Source of the DNA: Duganella sp. sic0402
GTDB lineage: Bacteria > Pseudomonadota > Gammaproteobacteria > Burkholderiales > Burkholderiaceae_D
NCBI RefSeq assembly: GCF_019219065.1
Contig: NZ_JAHUWK010000006.1
Span: 62,001-126,000 of the forward strand
Reading direction: 5' to 3'
Length of the DNA: 64,000 nucleotides
Shown here: positions 1-9,316 of the stretch, piece after piece
How the letters are laid out: the number at the start of each line of letters is the position of its first letter
How positions within the stretch are numbered: position 1 is the first letter of the stretch
The notes under the pieces: generated by a model
Seen by the model: only the letters and a program-made list of their open reading frames with translations
The model's database searches: none
Told to the model about the DNA's origin: nothing
Program-made: the position numbers and the translations under genes

Positions 1-984
1 GCCGCCAAAGAAGGCCTGGCGCTGATCAACGGCACCCAGGTATCGACCGCGCTGGCGCTGCATGGCCTGTTCATGGCCGAGCGCCTGCTGGAAGCGGGCA
101 TGGTGTCCGGTGCGCTGTCATTGGATGCGGCCAAGGGGTCGGATGCACCGTTCGACGCGCGCGTGCATGCAGTGCGCGGCCAGCCGGGCCAGATCGCGGC
201 GGCATCGATTTACCGCCAGCTGGTGTCGGACAGCGCGATCCGCGCCTCGCACCTGGTCGGCGATGAGCGCGTGCAGGACCCGTATTGCCTGCGCTGCCAG
301 CCGCAAGTGATGGGCGCCTGCTGGGACATCATCAATAACGCCTCGCGCACGCTGCTGATCGAGGCGAACGCAGTGACCGACAATCCGCTGCTGTTCAAGG
401 ATGGCGAGCTGTCGGTGGTGGTTTCGGGCGGTAACTTCCACGCCGAACCGGTGGCGTTTGCGGCCGACACGCTGGCGCTGGCGATCGCGGAAATCGGTTC
501 GATCTCGGAGCGCCGCGTGTCGCTGCTGATCGATGCGACCTTGTCTGGCCTGCCGCCATTCCTGGTGCGCGATCCGGGCCTCAATTCCGGCTTCATGATC
601 GCCCATGTGACCGCCGCCGCGCTGGCGTCGGAGAACAAGTCGATCGCGCATCCCGGCAGCGTGGACACCATCCCGACTTCCGCCAATCAGGAAGACCATG
701 TCAGCATGGCGACCTACGCGGCGCGCCGTCTGGAAGACATGGCGCAGAATACCGCCGCCATCATCGGCATCGAATTGCTGGCGGCGGCGCAGGGTATCGA
801 TTTTCACCGTCCGCTGAAAACCTCGCCGCATCTGGAGCATGTACATGAGCAGCTGCGCCAGAAAGTGCCGTTCTATGAGCAGGACCGTTTCTTCGCGCCG
901 GATATCGAGGCTGCAAAAGGCATGGTGCTGCGCGGCGAGTTGAGCGCATCATGCAAAGAGCTGTTCACGGCCTTGCATCCGTAA
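1..984 (+). CDS. hutH: Histidine ammonia-lyase, C-terminal 327 residues (5' cut by window edge)
   Basis: This is the first enzyme of histidine degradation, which removes ammonia from histidine to give urocanate in the cytoplasm. The frame is open from base 1 and begins with the family motif GLALINGTQ. The Ala-Ser-Gly that forms the MIO cofactor lies upstream and is not in the window. The visible part carries [14 protein letters not shown], the NPL segment (AVTDNPLLF) and the [10 protein letters not shown] stretch, all conserved in HutH. About 180 residues are missing compared with the usual length near 510. hutG follows 10 nt downstream, so it is part of a hut operon. Confidence 0.95.
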   Translation, partial: AAKEGLALINGTQVSTALALHGLFMAERLLEAGMVSGALSLDAAKGSDAPFDARVHAVRGQPGQIAAASIYRQLVSDSAIRASHLVGDERVQDPYCLRCQPQVMGACWDIINNASRTLLIEANAVTDNPLLFKDGELSVVVSGGNFHAEPVAFAADTLALAIAEIGSISERRVSLLIDATLSGLPPFLVRDPGLNSGFMIAHVTAAALASENKSIAHPGSVDTIPTSANQEDHVSMATYAARRLEDMAQNTAAIIGIELLAAAQGIDFHRPLKTSPHLEHVHEQLRQKVPFYEQDRFFAPDIEAAKGMVLRGELSASCKELFTALHP

Positions 985-994
985 GGAGAACGGC

Positions 995-1780
995 ATGGAT
1001 TATCAGTTCAAAGCAGGCAGTATTCCCTTGCTGGTGTCCATGCCGCATGTGGGCACCGATATTCCCGAGGACGTGCTGGCGGCGATGACGCCGGCCGCCA
1101 CCGACAAGCAGGACACCGATTGGCATCTGGTACACCTGTATGACTTTCTGGAAGAGATGGGCGCGTCCACCTTGTCGGCGCGCTGGTCGCGCTACGTGAT
1201 TGATCTGAATCGTCCGCCGGAAAATACCAATCTGTATCCAGGGCAGGACACCACCGGCCTGTGCCCGGTCGATACCTTTCACCGCGAGCCGCTGTACCGC
1301 GAGGGACGCGCGCCGGACGAAGCGGAAGTGCAGCGCCGTCTGCAGGCATACTGGAAACCGTATCACGATCAACTGCGCGCTGAGCTGGAACGCCTGCTGG
1401 CGCTGCATGGCCGGGTGGTGTTATGGGACGCGCATTCGATCGCCTCGCATGTGCCGCGCTTCTTTGACGGCAAACTGCCGGACCTGAACTTCGGCACGGC
1501 GGACGGCAAGAGCTGTGCCGCCGGCCTGACTGAGTCGATTGTGTCGCGCGCGCAGGACAGCGCTTATACGATCGCGGTCAACGGCCGCTTCAAGGGTGGG
1601 CATATCACGCGTTTCTACGGCGAGCCGGCGCGTGGCGTGCACGCCATCCAGCTGGAGATGTGCCAGTCCACTTATATGGACGAGTCGGCGCCATATGCAT
1701 ATCGCACCGGCCTGGCCGCGCAGGTGCGCCAGCCGCTGCGCGCGGCTTTGCAGGCTGCAGCCGACTGGGTGCGCGCATGA
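995..1780 (+). CDS. hutG: N-formylglutamate deformylase
   Basis: The 261-residue protein belongs to the N-formylglutamate amidohydrolase family, which releases formate and glutamate in the last step of the five-step histidine route. Family features are the N-terminal LLVSMPHVGTDIP, TDWHLVHLYDF and the central LWDAHSI segment; His and Asp/Glu residues in these would bind the metal. A ribosome site (AAGGAGAA) sits just before the ATG, downstream of hutH. The stop overlaps the hutF start in an ATGA. Its presence together with HutF shows that formiminoglutamate is deiminated first and then deformylated, rather than cleaved directly to formamide. Confidence 0.93.
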   Translation: MDYQFKAGSIPLLVSMPHVGTDIPEDVLAAMTPAATDKQDTDWHLVHLYDFLEEMGASTLSARWSRYVIDLNRPPENTNLYPGQDTTGLCPVDTFHREPLYREGRAPDEAEVQRRLQAYWKPYHDQLRAELERLLALHGRVVLWDAHSIASHVPRFFDGKLPDLNFGTADGKSCAAGLTESIVSRAQDSAYTIAVNGRFKGGHITRFYGEPARGVHAIQLEMCQSTYMDESAPYAYRTGLAAQVRQPLRAALQAAADWVRA

Positions 1781-3153
1781 ACAAGCTGTTCGCGCGCCAT
1801 GCATTGCTGCCAGATGGCTGGGCCAGCGATGTGCTGATCGAATGGGACAGCACCGGCGCGATTATCGCGGTCGCTTCCGGCACACCGGCGCCACAGCAGG
1901 GCAGCACTGGCGCAACGCGCGTCGAATATGCGCTGCCGGGCATGATCAACCTGCATTCGCACAGCTTCCAGCGCGCGCTTGGCGGCCGCACCGAAAAGGC
2001 AGGCGACAGCAAGGACAGCTTCTGGACCTGGCGCGACTTGATGTACCGCTTCGCGCGCAATATCACACCGGCGCATATCGAGGCGATTGCCGCACAGCTT
2101 TTCAGCGAATGCCTGCGGCATGGCTACACGTCGCTGTGTGAATTTCATTATGTGCAGCGGGCGCCGGATGGCGCCATGTATCCGCGTCCGGCGGAAACGG
2201 CCGAGCGGGTGATTGCCGCCGCACGGTTGGCCGGAATCGGTATCACCATGCTGCCGGTGTTGTATAGTTATTCCGGCTTTGGCGAAATGCCGCTGAAACC
2301 GGAGCAGGCGCGCTTCAAGACGGATGCTGAGGATGTCTTGCGCATCGTGGAGGCGCTGGAAGAACAGCGCGACGTGCAGGTGGAAGTCGGCGTGGCGCCG
2401 CACTCGCTGCGCGCCGCATCGGTGACGCAGATTGCGGAAGTGCTGGCGGCGCTGCCCAAGCAGCGCCCGGTACATATCCACATCGCCGAGCAGCAGGGCG
2501 AAGTGCAGCAGTCGCTGAGCTGGAGCGGACGCCGCCCGGTGCAATGGCTGCTGGAGAATGTGCCGGTGGACCGGCGCTGGTGCTTGATACATGCGACGCA
2601 TCTGGCGGAAGATGAAATCAGCGGCATTGCCGCCAGCGGCGCGGTGGCAGGCTTGTGCCCGACCACGGAGGCGAATCTCGGCGACGGCCTGTTCCCGCTG
2701 GAATCCTTCCTGGCGCAGGGCGGCGTGTTTGGCATCGGCAGCGACAGCCATGTGTCGCAAAGCGCGGTGGAAGAGTTGCGCTGGCTGGAGTACGGACAGC
2801 GCTTGCAGCATCAACGGCGTAACATCGCGGTATCCGCCACCGAGCGCAATGTGGCGGACTTCCTGTGGCAAGGCGCGTTGCGCGGCGGCGCCCAGGCGGC
2901 AGGGCGGCCGGTCGGCGCGATTGCGACTGGCCATCGTGCCGACATCGTGGTGCTGGATGACGCGCATCCGAATATGTTTGGGTTGGCGCTGGACGAGGTA
3001 CTCGGCAGCTTTGTCTTCAGCGGCAACGACAATCTGGTCAGGGACGTGATGGTCGGTGGCCAGTGGGTAGTGCGCAATCAGCAGCACCTTGCGCAGCAGG
3101 CGATCGCTGCGCGCTTCAAGCAGACCTTGGCCGAACTGAGGGAGTTCCGATGA
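1777..3153 (+). CDS. hutF: Formimidoylglutamate deiminase
   Basis: This 458-residue amidohydrolase-superfamily enzyme converts N-formimino-L-glutamate to N-formyl-L-glutamate plus ammonia. The metal site is visible: HSHS near residue 60 (NLHSHSFQR), HIHIAEQ in the middle, and GSDSH further on. The start chosen is the ATG whose first bases overlap the hutG stop (ATGA at 1777-1780). The frame stays open upstream, but that part would lie inside hutG. Its 3' end in turn overlaps hutD. The usual family length is about 450-460. Confidence 0.93.
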   Translation: MNKLFARHALLPDGWASDVLIEWDSTGAIIAVASGTPAPQQGSTGATRVEYALPGMINLHSHSFQRALGGRTEKAGDSKDSFWTWRDLMYRFARNITPAHIEAIAAQLFSECLRHGYTSLCEFHYVQRAPDGAMYPRPAETAERVIAAARLAGIGITMLPVLYSYSGFGEMPLKPEQARFKTDAEDVLRIVEALEEQRDVQVEVGVAPHSLRAASVTQIAEVLAALPKQRPVHIHIAEQQGEVQQSLSWSGRRPVQWLLENVPVDRRWCLIHATHLAEDEISGIAASGAVAGLCPTTEANLGDGLFPLESFLAQGGVFGIGSDSHVSQSAVEELRWLEYGQRLQHQRRNIAVSATERNVADFLWQGALRGGAQAAGRPVGAIATGHRADIVVLDDAHPNMFGLALDEVLGSFVFSGNDNLVRDVMVGGQWVVRNQQHLAQQAIAARFKQTLAELREFR

Positions 3154-3725
3154 CCCAGCTGATCCAGTATGCAAGCCTGTGCGCCACGCCGTGGAAGAAC
3201 GGCGGCGGCAGCACCACCGAAATCGCCATCTTTCCCGCCACCGCCAGTCTGGAGAATTTCGACTGGCGCGTCAGCCTGGCCACCATTGCGCAGGATGGTC
3301 CATTCTCTTCCTTCCCCGGCATCGACCGTTCACTGGCGCTGGTGAACGGCGACGGCGTGCTGCTCGATTTCGGCGATGAGCGCTTTGTGCTCAGCCCCAG
3401 TGAGCCGCTGATCGAATTCGCCGGCGAGGATGCGGTGCACGCCACCGTCACCGGCCAGCTGACTACCGATTTCAATGTGATGACGCGGCGTGGCCTGTGC
3501 CGCCATCGGCTGGAGCTGTTGACCGTGACCGGCAAGCAGGCGCTCAAGCGCCGCAGCGGCGCCACGCTGCTGTTCCTGGCAGACGGTGAAAGCCTGAGCC
3601 TGAGCAGCGCGCGCGAGCGCATCGCCATGGTCCGCTATGACACGCTGGTGATGAACGCCGAAGAGGACTGGACGCTGGAAGCGCAACGCGCCACCGTGCT
3701 GGTGGTCGACATCATCCGCAACTGA
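3150..3725 (+). CDS. hutD: HutD family protein
   Basis: The 191-residue protein matches the HutD family, a bicupin-like protein often encoded in hut operons of Proteobacteria. The conserved opening is visible: [15 protein letters not shown] followed by [10 protein letters not shown] and [11 protein letters not shown]. Work in Pseudomonas suggests HutD sets an upper limit on hut expression, perhaps by binding a pathway intermediate, but its chemistry is not settled. The start ATG overlaps the hutF stop (ATGA) and has GAGGGAG upstream. hutI follows after 11 nt. Confidence 0.88.
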   Translation: MTQLIQYASLCATPWKNGGGSTTEIAIFPATASLENFDWRVSLATIAQDGPFSSFPGIDRSLALVNGDGVLLDFGDERFVLSPSEPLIEFAGEDAVHATVTGQLTTDFNVMTRRGLCRHRLELLTVTGKQALKRRSGATLLFLADGESLSLSSARERIAMVRYDTLVMNAEEDWTLEAQRATVLVVDIIRN

Positions 3726-3736
3726 GAAAGCAAAGC

Positions 3737-4954
3737 ATGTGGGACGTGTTGTTTACGAATGTGCATCTGGCCACGATGTCCGATGCAGACGGCTATGGCG
3801 AAATCCGTGATGCGGCCATCGCCGTCAAGGATGGCCGCATTGCATGGCTGGGGCCTCAGGCCGGCTTGCCGCAGGGTGCGCAGGCCGTCACCGTGCATGA
3901 CGGCGGCGGCAGCTGGCTGACGCCAGGCCTGATCGACTGCCACACGCATATTGTCCATGCGGGCAACCGCAGCGATGAATTTGAGGCACGCCTGAACGGC
4001 GCTACTTACGAAGACATTGCCCGCGCAGGCGGCGGCATCATGTCCACCGTGCGCGCCACGCGCGCCGCATCCGAAGATGAACTGCTGAAACAAAGCCTGC
4101 CGCGCGTCTGCAGCTTGCTGGCGGAAGGTGTGACCACGCTGGAGATCAAGTCCGGCTACGGCCTGACGCTGGCGTCGGAAGCCAATATGCTGCGCGTTGC
4201 GCGCCGCATCGGCCGCGAACTGCCGGTGCGCGTATCGGCCACCTTCCTTGGCGCGCATGCCCTGCCGCCGGAGTTTGCCGGCCGCGCCGACGACTATATC
4301 GAAGCGGTTTGCGAGATGATCGCACCGTTGGCGGACCAAGGACTGGTCGATGCGGTGGATGCTTTCTGCGAGCGCATCGGCTTTTCATCTGAACAGACGG
4401 AGCGCGTGTTTCAGGCGGCGCAGGCGCGCGGTCTTCCAGTCAAGCTGCATGCGGAACAGTTGTCCGATCAGCGTGGCGCCGAGCTGACTGCGCGCTACCA
4501 AGGCTTGTCTGCGGACCATCTGGAACACCTGACAGCAGCGGGTATCCAAGCGATGGCCGCCGCCGGCACGGTGGCGGTGCTGCTGCCGGGTGCCTACTAC
4601 TTCCTGCGCGACACCACGCCGCCGCCGGTCGCCGCCTTGCGCGCGGCTGGCGTGCCGATGGCAGTATCGACCGACTGCAATCCCGGCACGTCGCCGATGA
4701 CCTCTTTGCTGCTGGCGATGAATATGGCCTGTACGCTGTGGCGTTTGACGCCGCAGGAAGCGCTGGCCGGCGTAACGCGCCATGCCGCGCGCGCGCTGGG
4801 CCTGCAACAGGAGATCGGTACACTGGAAGCAGGCAAGCGCGCCGACTTCGCACTGTGGCGCATCGCGCGTCCGGCCGACCTGTCGTATGCCATCGGCCTG
4901 AATCCATGCCGCGCGGTGGTCAACGCCGGAAAACTGCGCTCGCCAGCCATCTGA
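3737..4954 (+). CDS. hutI: Imidazolonepropionase
   Basis: The 405-residue amidohydrolase opens the ring of imidazolone-5-propionate to form formiminoglutamate. Metal-site motifs seen are [24 protein letters not shown] and [11 protein letters not shown]; the stretch [10 protein letters not shown] is typical of HutI. Length agrees with the family (about 405). It is the last hut gene here; hutU (urocanase) and any hutC repressor must lie upstream of the window or elsewhere. A 60-nt gap separates it from the next gene on the same strand. Confidence 0.95.
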   Translation: MWDVLFTNVHLATMSDADGYGEIRDAAIAVKDGRIAWLGPQAGLPQGAQAVTVHDGGGSWLTPGLIDCHTHIVHAGNRSDEFEARLNGATYEDIARAGGGIMSTVRATRAASEDELLKQSLPRVCSLLAEGVTTLEIKSGYGLTLASEANMLRVARRIGRELPVRVSATFLGAHALPPEFAGRADDYIEAVCEMIAPLADQGLVDAVDAFCERIGFSSEQTERVFQAAQARGLPVKLHAEQLSDQRGAELTARYQGLSADHLEHLTAAGIQAMAAAGTVAVLLPGAYYFLRDTTPPPVAALRAAGVPMAVSTDCNPGTSPMTSLLLAMNMACTLWRLTPQEALAGVTRHAARALGLQQEIGTLEAGKRADFALWRIARPADLSYAIGLNPCRAVVNAGKLRSPAI

Positions 4955-5014
4955 AAAATCATCGCTGCGCGGTGCTTTCGGTTACATTATCCCGATGTCA
5001 TCCTGGGAAGCATT

Positions 5015-6556
5015 ATGTTCGTCTTGAATTCCGTGCCTGGCGGCGTGCAGGCGCTGCGACGCTGCCTGGCCGCGCTGGCCTTGTTATGCGCTGGCGCGGC
5101 GGCAGCGGCCGATACGCTGCACATCGGCTCCAAGCGCTTCGCCGAGTCCTATATCCTGGGCGAGATTGTCAGGCAGGTGGCCGAGCCGCATGCGAAGGTC
5201 GAGCATTTGCAGGGCTTAGGCAATACGGCGATTGTGCTGGCGGCGTTGCAGGCGGGGCGTATCGATGTCTATCCCGAATATGTGGGCACGATAGACCTGG
5301 AAATACTGAAGCATCGGCAGCCTGCCTCGATGGGGCAGATGCGCCGCGAGCTGGCGGCGATGGGGCTGGGCGTGGCGGTTCCGCTGGGCTTTAACAATAC
5401 GTATGCGCTGGCGGTGCGCGGCGACGCCGATGCGCCGCGCACGTTGAGCGAGCTGGCCGGGCGCAATCAGTTGAAGTTCGGCTTGTCGCATGAATTCATC
5501 GGCCGGGTGGATGGCTGGCGGGGACTGGCGCAGCGTTACGGCTTGGCGCAGCGTCCGGAAGGGCTGGACCACGGCATCGCCTACGAGGCCTTGCAGCGCA
5601 AGCAGGTGGACGTGATCGATGTGTACTCGACCGAGGCGCGCATCGGGCACTATGGCTTACGGGTGCTGGAGGATGACCGGCATTACTTCCCGCGCTACGA
5701 CGCCGTGCTGCTGTACCGGCTGGATGCGGCGCAGCGTTTTCCGGCGGCGTGGCGGGCGATCAGCGGGCTGGAAGGGCGCATCAGCGAGAAGGATATGATC
5801 GCGATGAACGCAGCGGCGGAGATCGATGGCAAGCGCTTTGAGCGTGTGGCAAGCGACTGGCTGGGCGCCGCGCCATCCAAGGCGCCGCGTCACAATCTGC
5901 TGGCAAAGATTTTCGATCAGGACCTGGCGCGGCTGACGCGCCAGCACCTGACCTTGGTGCTGCTGTCGGTGGCGCTGGCCTGCGTGGTTGGCGTGCCGCT
6001 GGGCGTGCTGGCCGCAGCCCGGCCGCGCTTGCGGCAGAGCGTGCTGGGCATGGCTGGTATGTTGCAAACCGTGCCGTCACTGGCGCTGCTGGCCTTGCTG
6101 ATTCCGCTGCTGGGGACAATCGGCACCGCGCCGGCGCTGGTGGCGCTGGTGGTGTACGCACTGCTGCCCATTGTCCGCAATACCTGCACCGGCTTGTTGC
6201 AGGTACCTGAGGGATTGACGCTGGCGGCGCAGGCGCTGGGCCTGCGTCCCGCGCAAAGGCTGGTGCATATTGAGTTGCCGCTGGCGCTGCCGGTGATACT
6301 GGCCGGCGTGAAGACGGCAGCGGTAATGAGCGTCGGCACGGCGACCATCGCCGCCTTCATCGGCGCGGGCGGCTACGGCGAACGCATCACCATCGGCCTT
6401 GCGCTCAACGACCACGGCATGCTGCTGGCCGGCGCTATTCCGGCAGCGTTACTGGCCCTGCTGACGCAAGGCGTGTTCGAGCTGCTGGAATGGGCGGTGA
6501 TGCGGCGGCGCCAGCTCAGGCCTGCGCCGACAGCTGCGCCAGCGCGTCGCCGGTGA
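5015..6556 (+). CDS. Fused betaine-type ABC transporter: binding protein plus permease
   Basis: The 513-residue protein joins two parts. After a signal peptide (about residues 1-32) comes an OpuAC/OsmF-like binding domain starting with HIGSKRFAESYILGEI and running to about residue 290. From about residue 305 there is a ProW/OpuCB-like permease with some five to six membrane segments and the EAA-type loop region (ALGLRPAQRLVHIELPLALP). Known relatives carry glycine betaine, choline, carnitine or, in EgtU-type proteins, ergothioneine. No ATPase gene is next to it. It sits 60 nt after hutI on the same strand, so the substrate could be a histidine-derived betaine; that is a guess. The 3' end overlaps the convergent acetyltransferase by 41 nt. 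Confidence 0.85.
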   Translation: MFVLNSVPGGVQALRRCLAALALLCAGAAAAADTLHIGSKRFAESYILGEIVRQVAEPHAKVEHLQGLGNTAIVLAALQAGRIDVYPEYVGTIDLEILKHRQPASMGQMRRELAAMGLGVAVPLGFNNTYALAVRGDADAPRTLSELAGRNQLKFGLSHEFIGRVDGWRGLAQRYGLAQRPEGLDHGIAYEALQRKQVDVIDVYSTEARIGHYGLRVLEDDRHYFPRYDAVLLYRLDAAQRFPAAWRAISGLEGRISEKDMIAMNAAAEIDGKRFERVASDWLGAAPSKAPRHNLLAKIFDQDLARLTRQHLTLVLLSVALACVVGVPLGVLAAARPRLRQSVLGMAGMLQTVPSLALLALLIPLLGTIGTAPALVALVVYALLPIVRNTCTGLLQVPEGLTLAAQALGLRPAQRLVHIELPLALPVILAGVKTAAVMSVGTATIAAFIGAGGYGERITIGLALNDHGMLLAGAIPAALLALLTQGVFELLEWAVMRRRQLRPAPTAAPARRR

Positions 6557-7007
6557 CGCGGCAGATGCGCCAGTCCGGCATCACCGTCGCACCCATGCCT
6601 TCATAGAATTTGATGGCGTTGGCGTTCCAGTCCAGCACCGACCACTCGAAGCGGCCGCAGTCGCGCTCCACCGCCAGCTGTGCCAGCGCCACCAGCATCT
6701 GCTTGCCATAGCCCTTGCCGCGCTGCGACTGCTGCACGTACAAGTCTTCCAGGTACAGGCCTTTCTTGCACAGGAAGGTGGAGAAGTTGTGGAAGAACAG
6801 CGCGAAGGTCACCACCTCGCCGCCGGTTTCGCCGACCAGCGCTTCGCAGGCCGGCTTGTCGCAGAACAGGCTGTCGTGCAGCATGGCTTCATTGGCGACC
6901 ACCATGTGCTCCAGCTTTTCAAATACGGCCAGCTCGAAGATCATGCCGAAGATGGCGGGAATGTCGGCCGGCGTCGCCGGGCGGATGGTCAGTTCGGAAG
7001 TACTCAT
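6516..7007 (-). CDS. GNAT acetyltransferase of the diamine/thialysine (SSAT-like) type
   Basis: The 163-residue protein resembles spermidine/spermine acetyltransferase and its thialysine acetyltransferase relatives. Marks are the HNFSTFLCKKGLYLEDLYV segment, the acetyl-CoA loop QRGKGYGKQML, and SVLDWNANAIKFYEGMGA. Such enzymes acetylate a primary amine of polyamines or lysine analogues in the cytoplasm. The start ATG overlaps the stop of the upstream EamA gene (TGATG), so the two are translationally coupled. A longer open frame that continues upstream lies inside the EamA gene and is not used. The 3' end runs 41 nt into the convergent transporter gene. Confidence 0.85.
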   Translation of the reverse strand: MSTSELTIRPATPADIPAIFGMIFELAVFEKLEHMVVANEAMLHDSLFCDKPACEALVGETGGEVVTFALFFHNFSTFLCKKGLYLEDLYVQQSQRGKGYGKQMLVALAQLAVERDCGRFEWSVLDWNANAIKFYEGMGATVMPDWRICRVTGDALAQLSAQA

Positions 7008-7915
7008 CAGGTTTTGGCAGTAGTAGAAGAATGGGGTTGCAGCGCCCAGGCCACGCTGGACAGGCACAATATCATGCCCAGCCATTCCATGGCCCCGGGG
7101 CGGTAGTGCTCCAGCTGGATAGACAGCAGTACTGAAATCACCGGCGTGACCACGCCGATATACACGGCCTTGTCGGAGCCGATGCGATGGATCAGCGTGA
7201 AGTAGGCGGCAAACGCAATCACCGAGCCGAGTAGCGACAGCCACAGCAGGCCGCCCCAGTAGCGCGCGGTGGCCGGCACGGTGAAGCTTGCGCCGCTCGC
7301 CAGCGCGTACAGCGCCACCAGCAGCGTGCCCCACATCATCGACCAGGCCATGGTCAGCAGCACATTGTCCGATTGCTGGCGGACTTTGACCACCACCACA
7401 TTGCCGACCGAGCTGGCGATGGTCGCGGTCAGCGCCAGCGCCAGGCCGAGCAGGAAGTGGCCATTGCCGCCGCTGCGGATCTCCGCCCAGGCGTCGTGGA
7501 TGGAATGGAAGAACAGCAGGGTGACGCCGCAGATGGCGACGCCGCCGGCGGCCCAGGTGCGCCAGCTGAGCGCGGCGCCAAACACGATGCGGTTGAGCAG
7601 CGGATTCCAGAACACCATCAGCGCAAACAGCACCGCCACCAGGCCGGACACCAGGTATTGCTCCGAGGTGTAGGTACAGATATAGCTGAGCGCGAAGGTG
7701 GCGGCGCCTTGCAGCATCATCCAGCGCTGCACGCGCCATGGCATCAGCAGGCGATCGCCACGCGCGGCGCACCAGGCGAACAGCACCGCCGATGCCAGGG
7801 CAAAGCGGTACACCACGGACACCGCCGGCGCCACCTCGCCAAGTTGCAAGGTGATAGCGAAGAAGGTGGAGCCCCAGATCAAACAGGCGATGATGAATAG
7901 CAGTGGAGAGGACAT
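7007..7915 (-). CDS. EamA/DMT family transporter
   Basis: The 302-residue protein is very hydrophobic with about ten membrane segments in two EamA repeats. The start LLFIIACLIWGSTFFAITL is typical of the family (the WGSTF motif of the first helix), and the second half opens at about residue 150. Members export amino acids, metabolites or drugs; the substrate cannot be read from the sequence. The ATG at 7915 is chosen; a TTG lies one codon upstream. Coupling to the acetyltransferase suggests the pair modifies and exports an amine, which is inference. Confidence 0.85.
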   Translation of the reverse strand: MSSPLLFIIACLIWGSTFFAITLQLGEVAPAVSVVYRFALASAVLFAWCAARGDRLLMPWRVQRWMMLQGAATFALSYICTYTSEQYLVSGLVAVLFALMVFWNPLLNRIVFGAALSWRTWAAGGVAICGVTLLFFHSIHDAWAEIRSGGNGHFLLGLALALTATIASSVGNVVVVKVRQQSDNVLLTMAWSMMWGTLLVALYALASGASFTVPATARYWGGLLWLSLLGSVIAFAAYFTLIHRIGSDKAVYIGVVTPVISVLLSIQLEHYRPGAMEWLGMILCLSSVAWALQPHSSTTAKT

Positions 7916-8074
7916 CAAACGAGTATAGCCGGGCAGCTTGCATCTTGCCTAGCGGCCAGTATTTTGTTGCGACGCAACAGATTGATGCCTAAGTTGTATC
8001 TGAAGTGTAAATTCAGCGGTGCATGCTGAAAGACCAAGTATAGTGAAATCACACCACTTCCGCCGGAGGGCGCC

Positions 8075-8209
8075 ATGAGTACCGCGCTGCAAATCAAGGT
8101 CGTTACGCTATTGGGCTATGTCGCCCTCAGCACCGCTTTGGTGCTGATGCTGTCTGACGACCAGATGCAGGGCGCGGCACATGCGCTGTTCTACGCCTGG
8201 TTCCACTAA
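8075..8209 (+). CDS. Small single-span membrane protein, 44 aa, unknown
   Basis: A short frame encodes 44 residues starting MSTALQIKVV. It has a good ribosome site (GGAGGG at 8065-8070), one probable membrane helix (about residues 9-26, VVTLLGYVALSTALVLML) and an amphipathic tail ending ALFYAWFH. A TATAGT box lies at 8039-8044. I do not recognise a family. Codon usage and the ribosome site argue that it is real. It stands alone between a leftward transporter and a leftward Mpo1-like gene. Confidence 0.6.
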   Translation: MSTALQIKVVTLLGYVALSTALVLMLSDDQMQGAAHALFYAWFH

Positions 8210-8217
8210 GCAGAAGA

Positions 8218-8655
8218 TTAGTAGGCCAGGTGCAGGCGGCGGTACAGAAAGCTCAGCACAAACAGCGGCCCGATCAGCAGGAAGCGCAGGTCTTCAAAGA
8301 AGGAAGGCTTCTTGCCTTCGATCTTGTGGCCGATGAACTGGCCGATCCACGCCAGCACGAAAATCGTCACTGACAGCGGCAGGATGCTCGTCTGCGGCAG
8401 TGCTGCCAGGATCGACAGCATCACCGCTGCCATCATGAACATGCCCACCGCAAACGGCTTGGACAAGCGCAGGTAGTACCACATCGACCCGGCGGCAAAG
8501 GCAAACGCCACCAGCGGATGCAGCGACCACAGCAGGCCGAGCAGGGTGAACATGATGACCGGCACGCAGACGAAGTGGATCAGCTCGTTGGTCGGGTTGA
8601 GGTGGCTTTCGCTGTACTTGGCCAGCAGCGCATCGATGGCACGGGGTTGCGGCAT
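8218..8655 (-). CDS. Mpo1-like (DUF962) membrane protein
   Basis: The 145-residue protein matches the Mpo1/YGL010w-like DUF962 family. It has the conserved HLNPTNELIHFVCVP near the start and WIGQFIGHKIEGKKPSFFEDL near the end, with four hydrophobic segments between and after. Yeast Mpo1 is an iron-dependent dioxygenase in 2-hydroxy fatty acid alpha-oxidation; the conserved His residues seen here are those proposed to bind iron. What the bacterial protein acts on is not known. The ribosome site CAGGAG precedes the ATG. Confidence 0.8.
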   Translation of the reverse strand: MPQPRAIDALLAKYSESHLNPTNELIHFVCVPVIMFTLLGLLWSLHPLVAFAFAAGSMWYYLRLSKPFAVGMFMMAAVMLSILAALPQTSILPLSVTIFVLAWIGQFIGHKIEGKKPSFFEDLRFLLIGPLFVLSFLYRRLHLAY

Positions 8656-8770
8656 GGTAGTCTCCTGTCGTTATAGCGCGGTCTGTGCCGCCAGCAAATT
8701 CTACACCTGAACGCTACAATGGGGCATGATCGCCGCTACTCCTCATCCCCGGCACTACGCGCATTGAACC

Positions 8771-9289
8771 ATGTCTCCAGCAAGTGAAAACCAGCCCCTT
8801 CGCAAGCGTTGCTTTGATCCGGTCATCGACAGGAATACACGTCTGCTCATCTTGGGCAGTCTGCCAGGTGACAAGTCACTGGCGGCCCAACAATATTATG
8901 GCAATCGGCAAAACAAATTTTGGGAGCTGCTAGGCGCGGTTCTCAACGTTGATTTACGCTCTTTGGGGTATGACGAACGTCTTGCGGCGCTGCTTGGACG
9001 TGGCGTCGGCCTTTGGGATGTGATTGCTGAAGCTGAACGCGTGGGCAGCCTGGACTCGGCAATCTCCAACGCGTCGCATAATCCGCTGGCCGGACTGGTG
9101 GAGGCGCTGCCAAATCTGCTGGCGATCGGTTTCAACGGAGGCACCGCAGCGCGTCTTGGTCGCAAGCAGCTACAGGCTAGCGCGGCTTGCCCTTTGCTTA
9201 TTGACCTGCCATCGTCCAGTCCCGCACATACGATGGGTTTTGAGTCCAAGCTAAAAGTGTGGCGTCAACTCTCGGACTACCTGCCGTAA
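8771..9289 (+). CDS. DNA-deoxyinosine glycosylase (UDG family 6)
   Basis: The 172-residue protein has the family 6 uracil-DNA glycosylase pattern: LILGSLPGDKSLAAQQYYGN with NKFW near the N-terminus, and LPSSSPAHT near the C-terminus. Known members remove hypoxanthine (deaminated adenine) from DNA in base excision repair. The G/C content looks lower than in the neighbours. No strong ribosome site precedes the ATG. A 13-codon reading frame (8726-8767) with GGGG just upstream ends 3 nt before the start, so translation may be coupled to that mini-frame. Confidence 0.82.
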   Translation: MSPASENQPLRKRCFDPVIDRNTRLLILGSLPGDKSLAAQQYYGNRQNKFWELLGAVLNVDLRSLGYDERLAALLGRGVGLWDVIAEAERVGSLDSAISNASHNPLAGLVEALPNLLAIGFNGGTAARLGRKQLQASAACPLLIDLPSSSPAHTMGFESKLKVWRQLSDYLP

Positions 9290-9316
9290 TTCTTTGTCGA
9301 AACGCTTTTGTGGCGG

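Noticed and set aside
1672..3174. A 500-codon antisense frame across hutF
   Set aside because: Mirror of the hutF reading frame; composition without domain features.
6516..7943. A fused 475-residue acetyltransferase with a long N-terminal extension
   Set aside because: The extension lies out of frame inside the EamA gene; the TGATG overlap gives a normal start at 7007.
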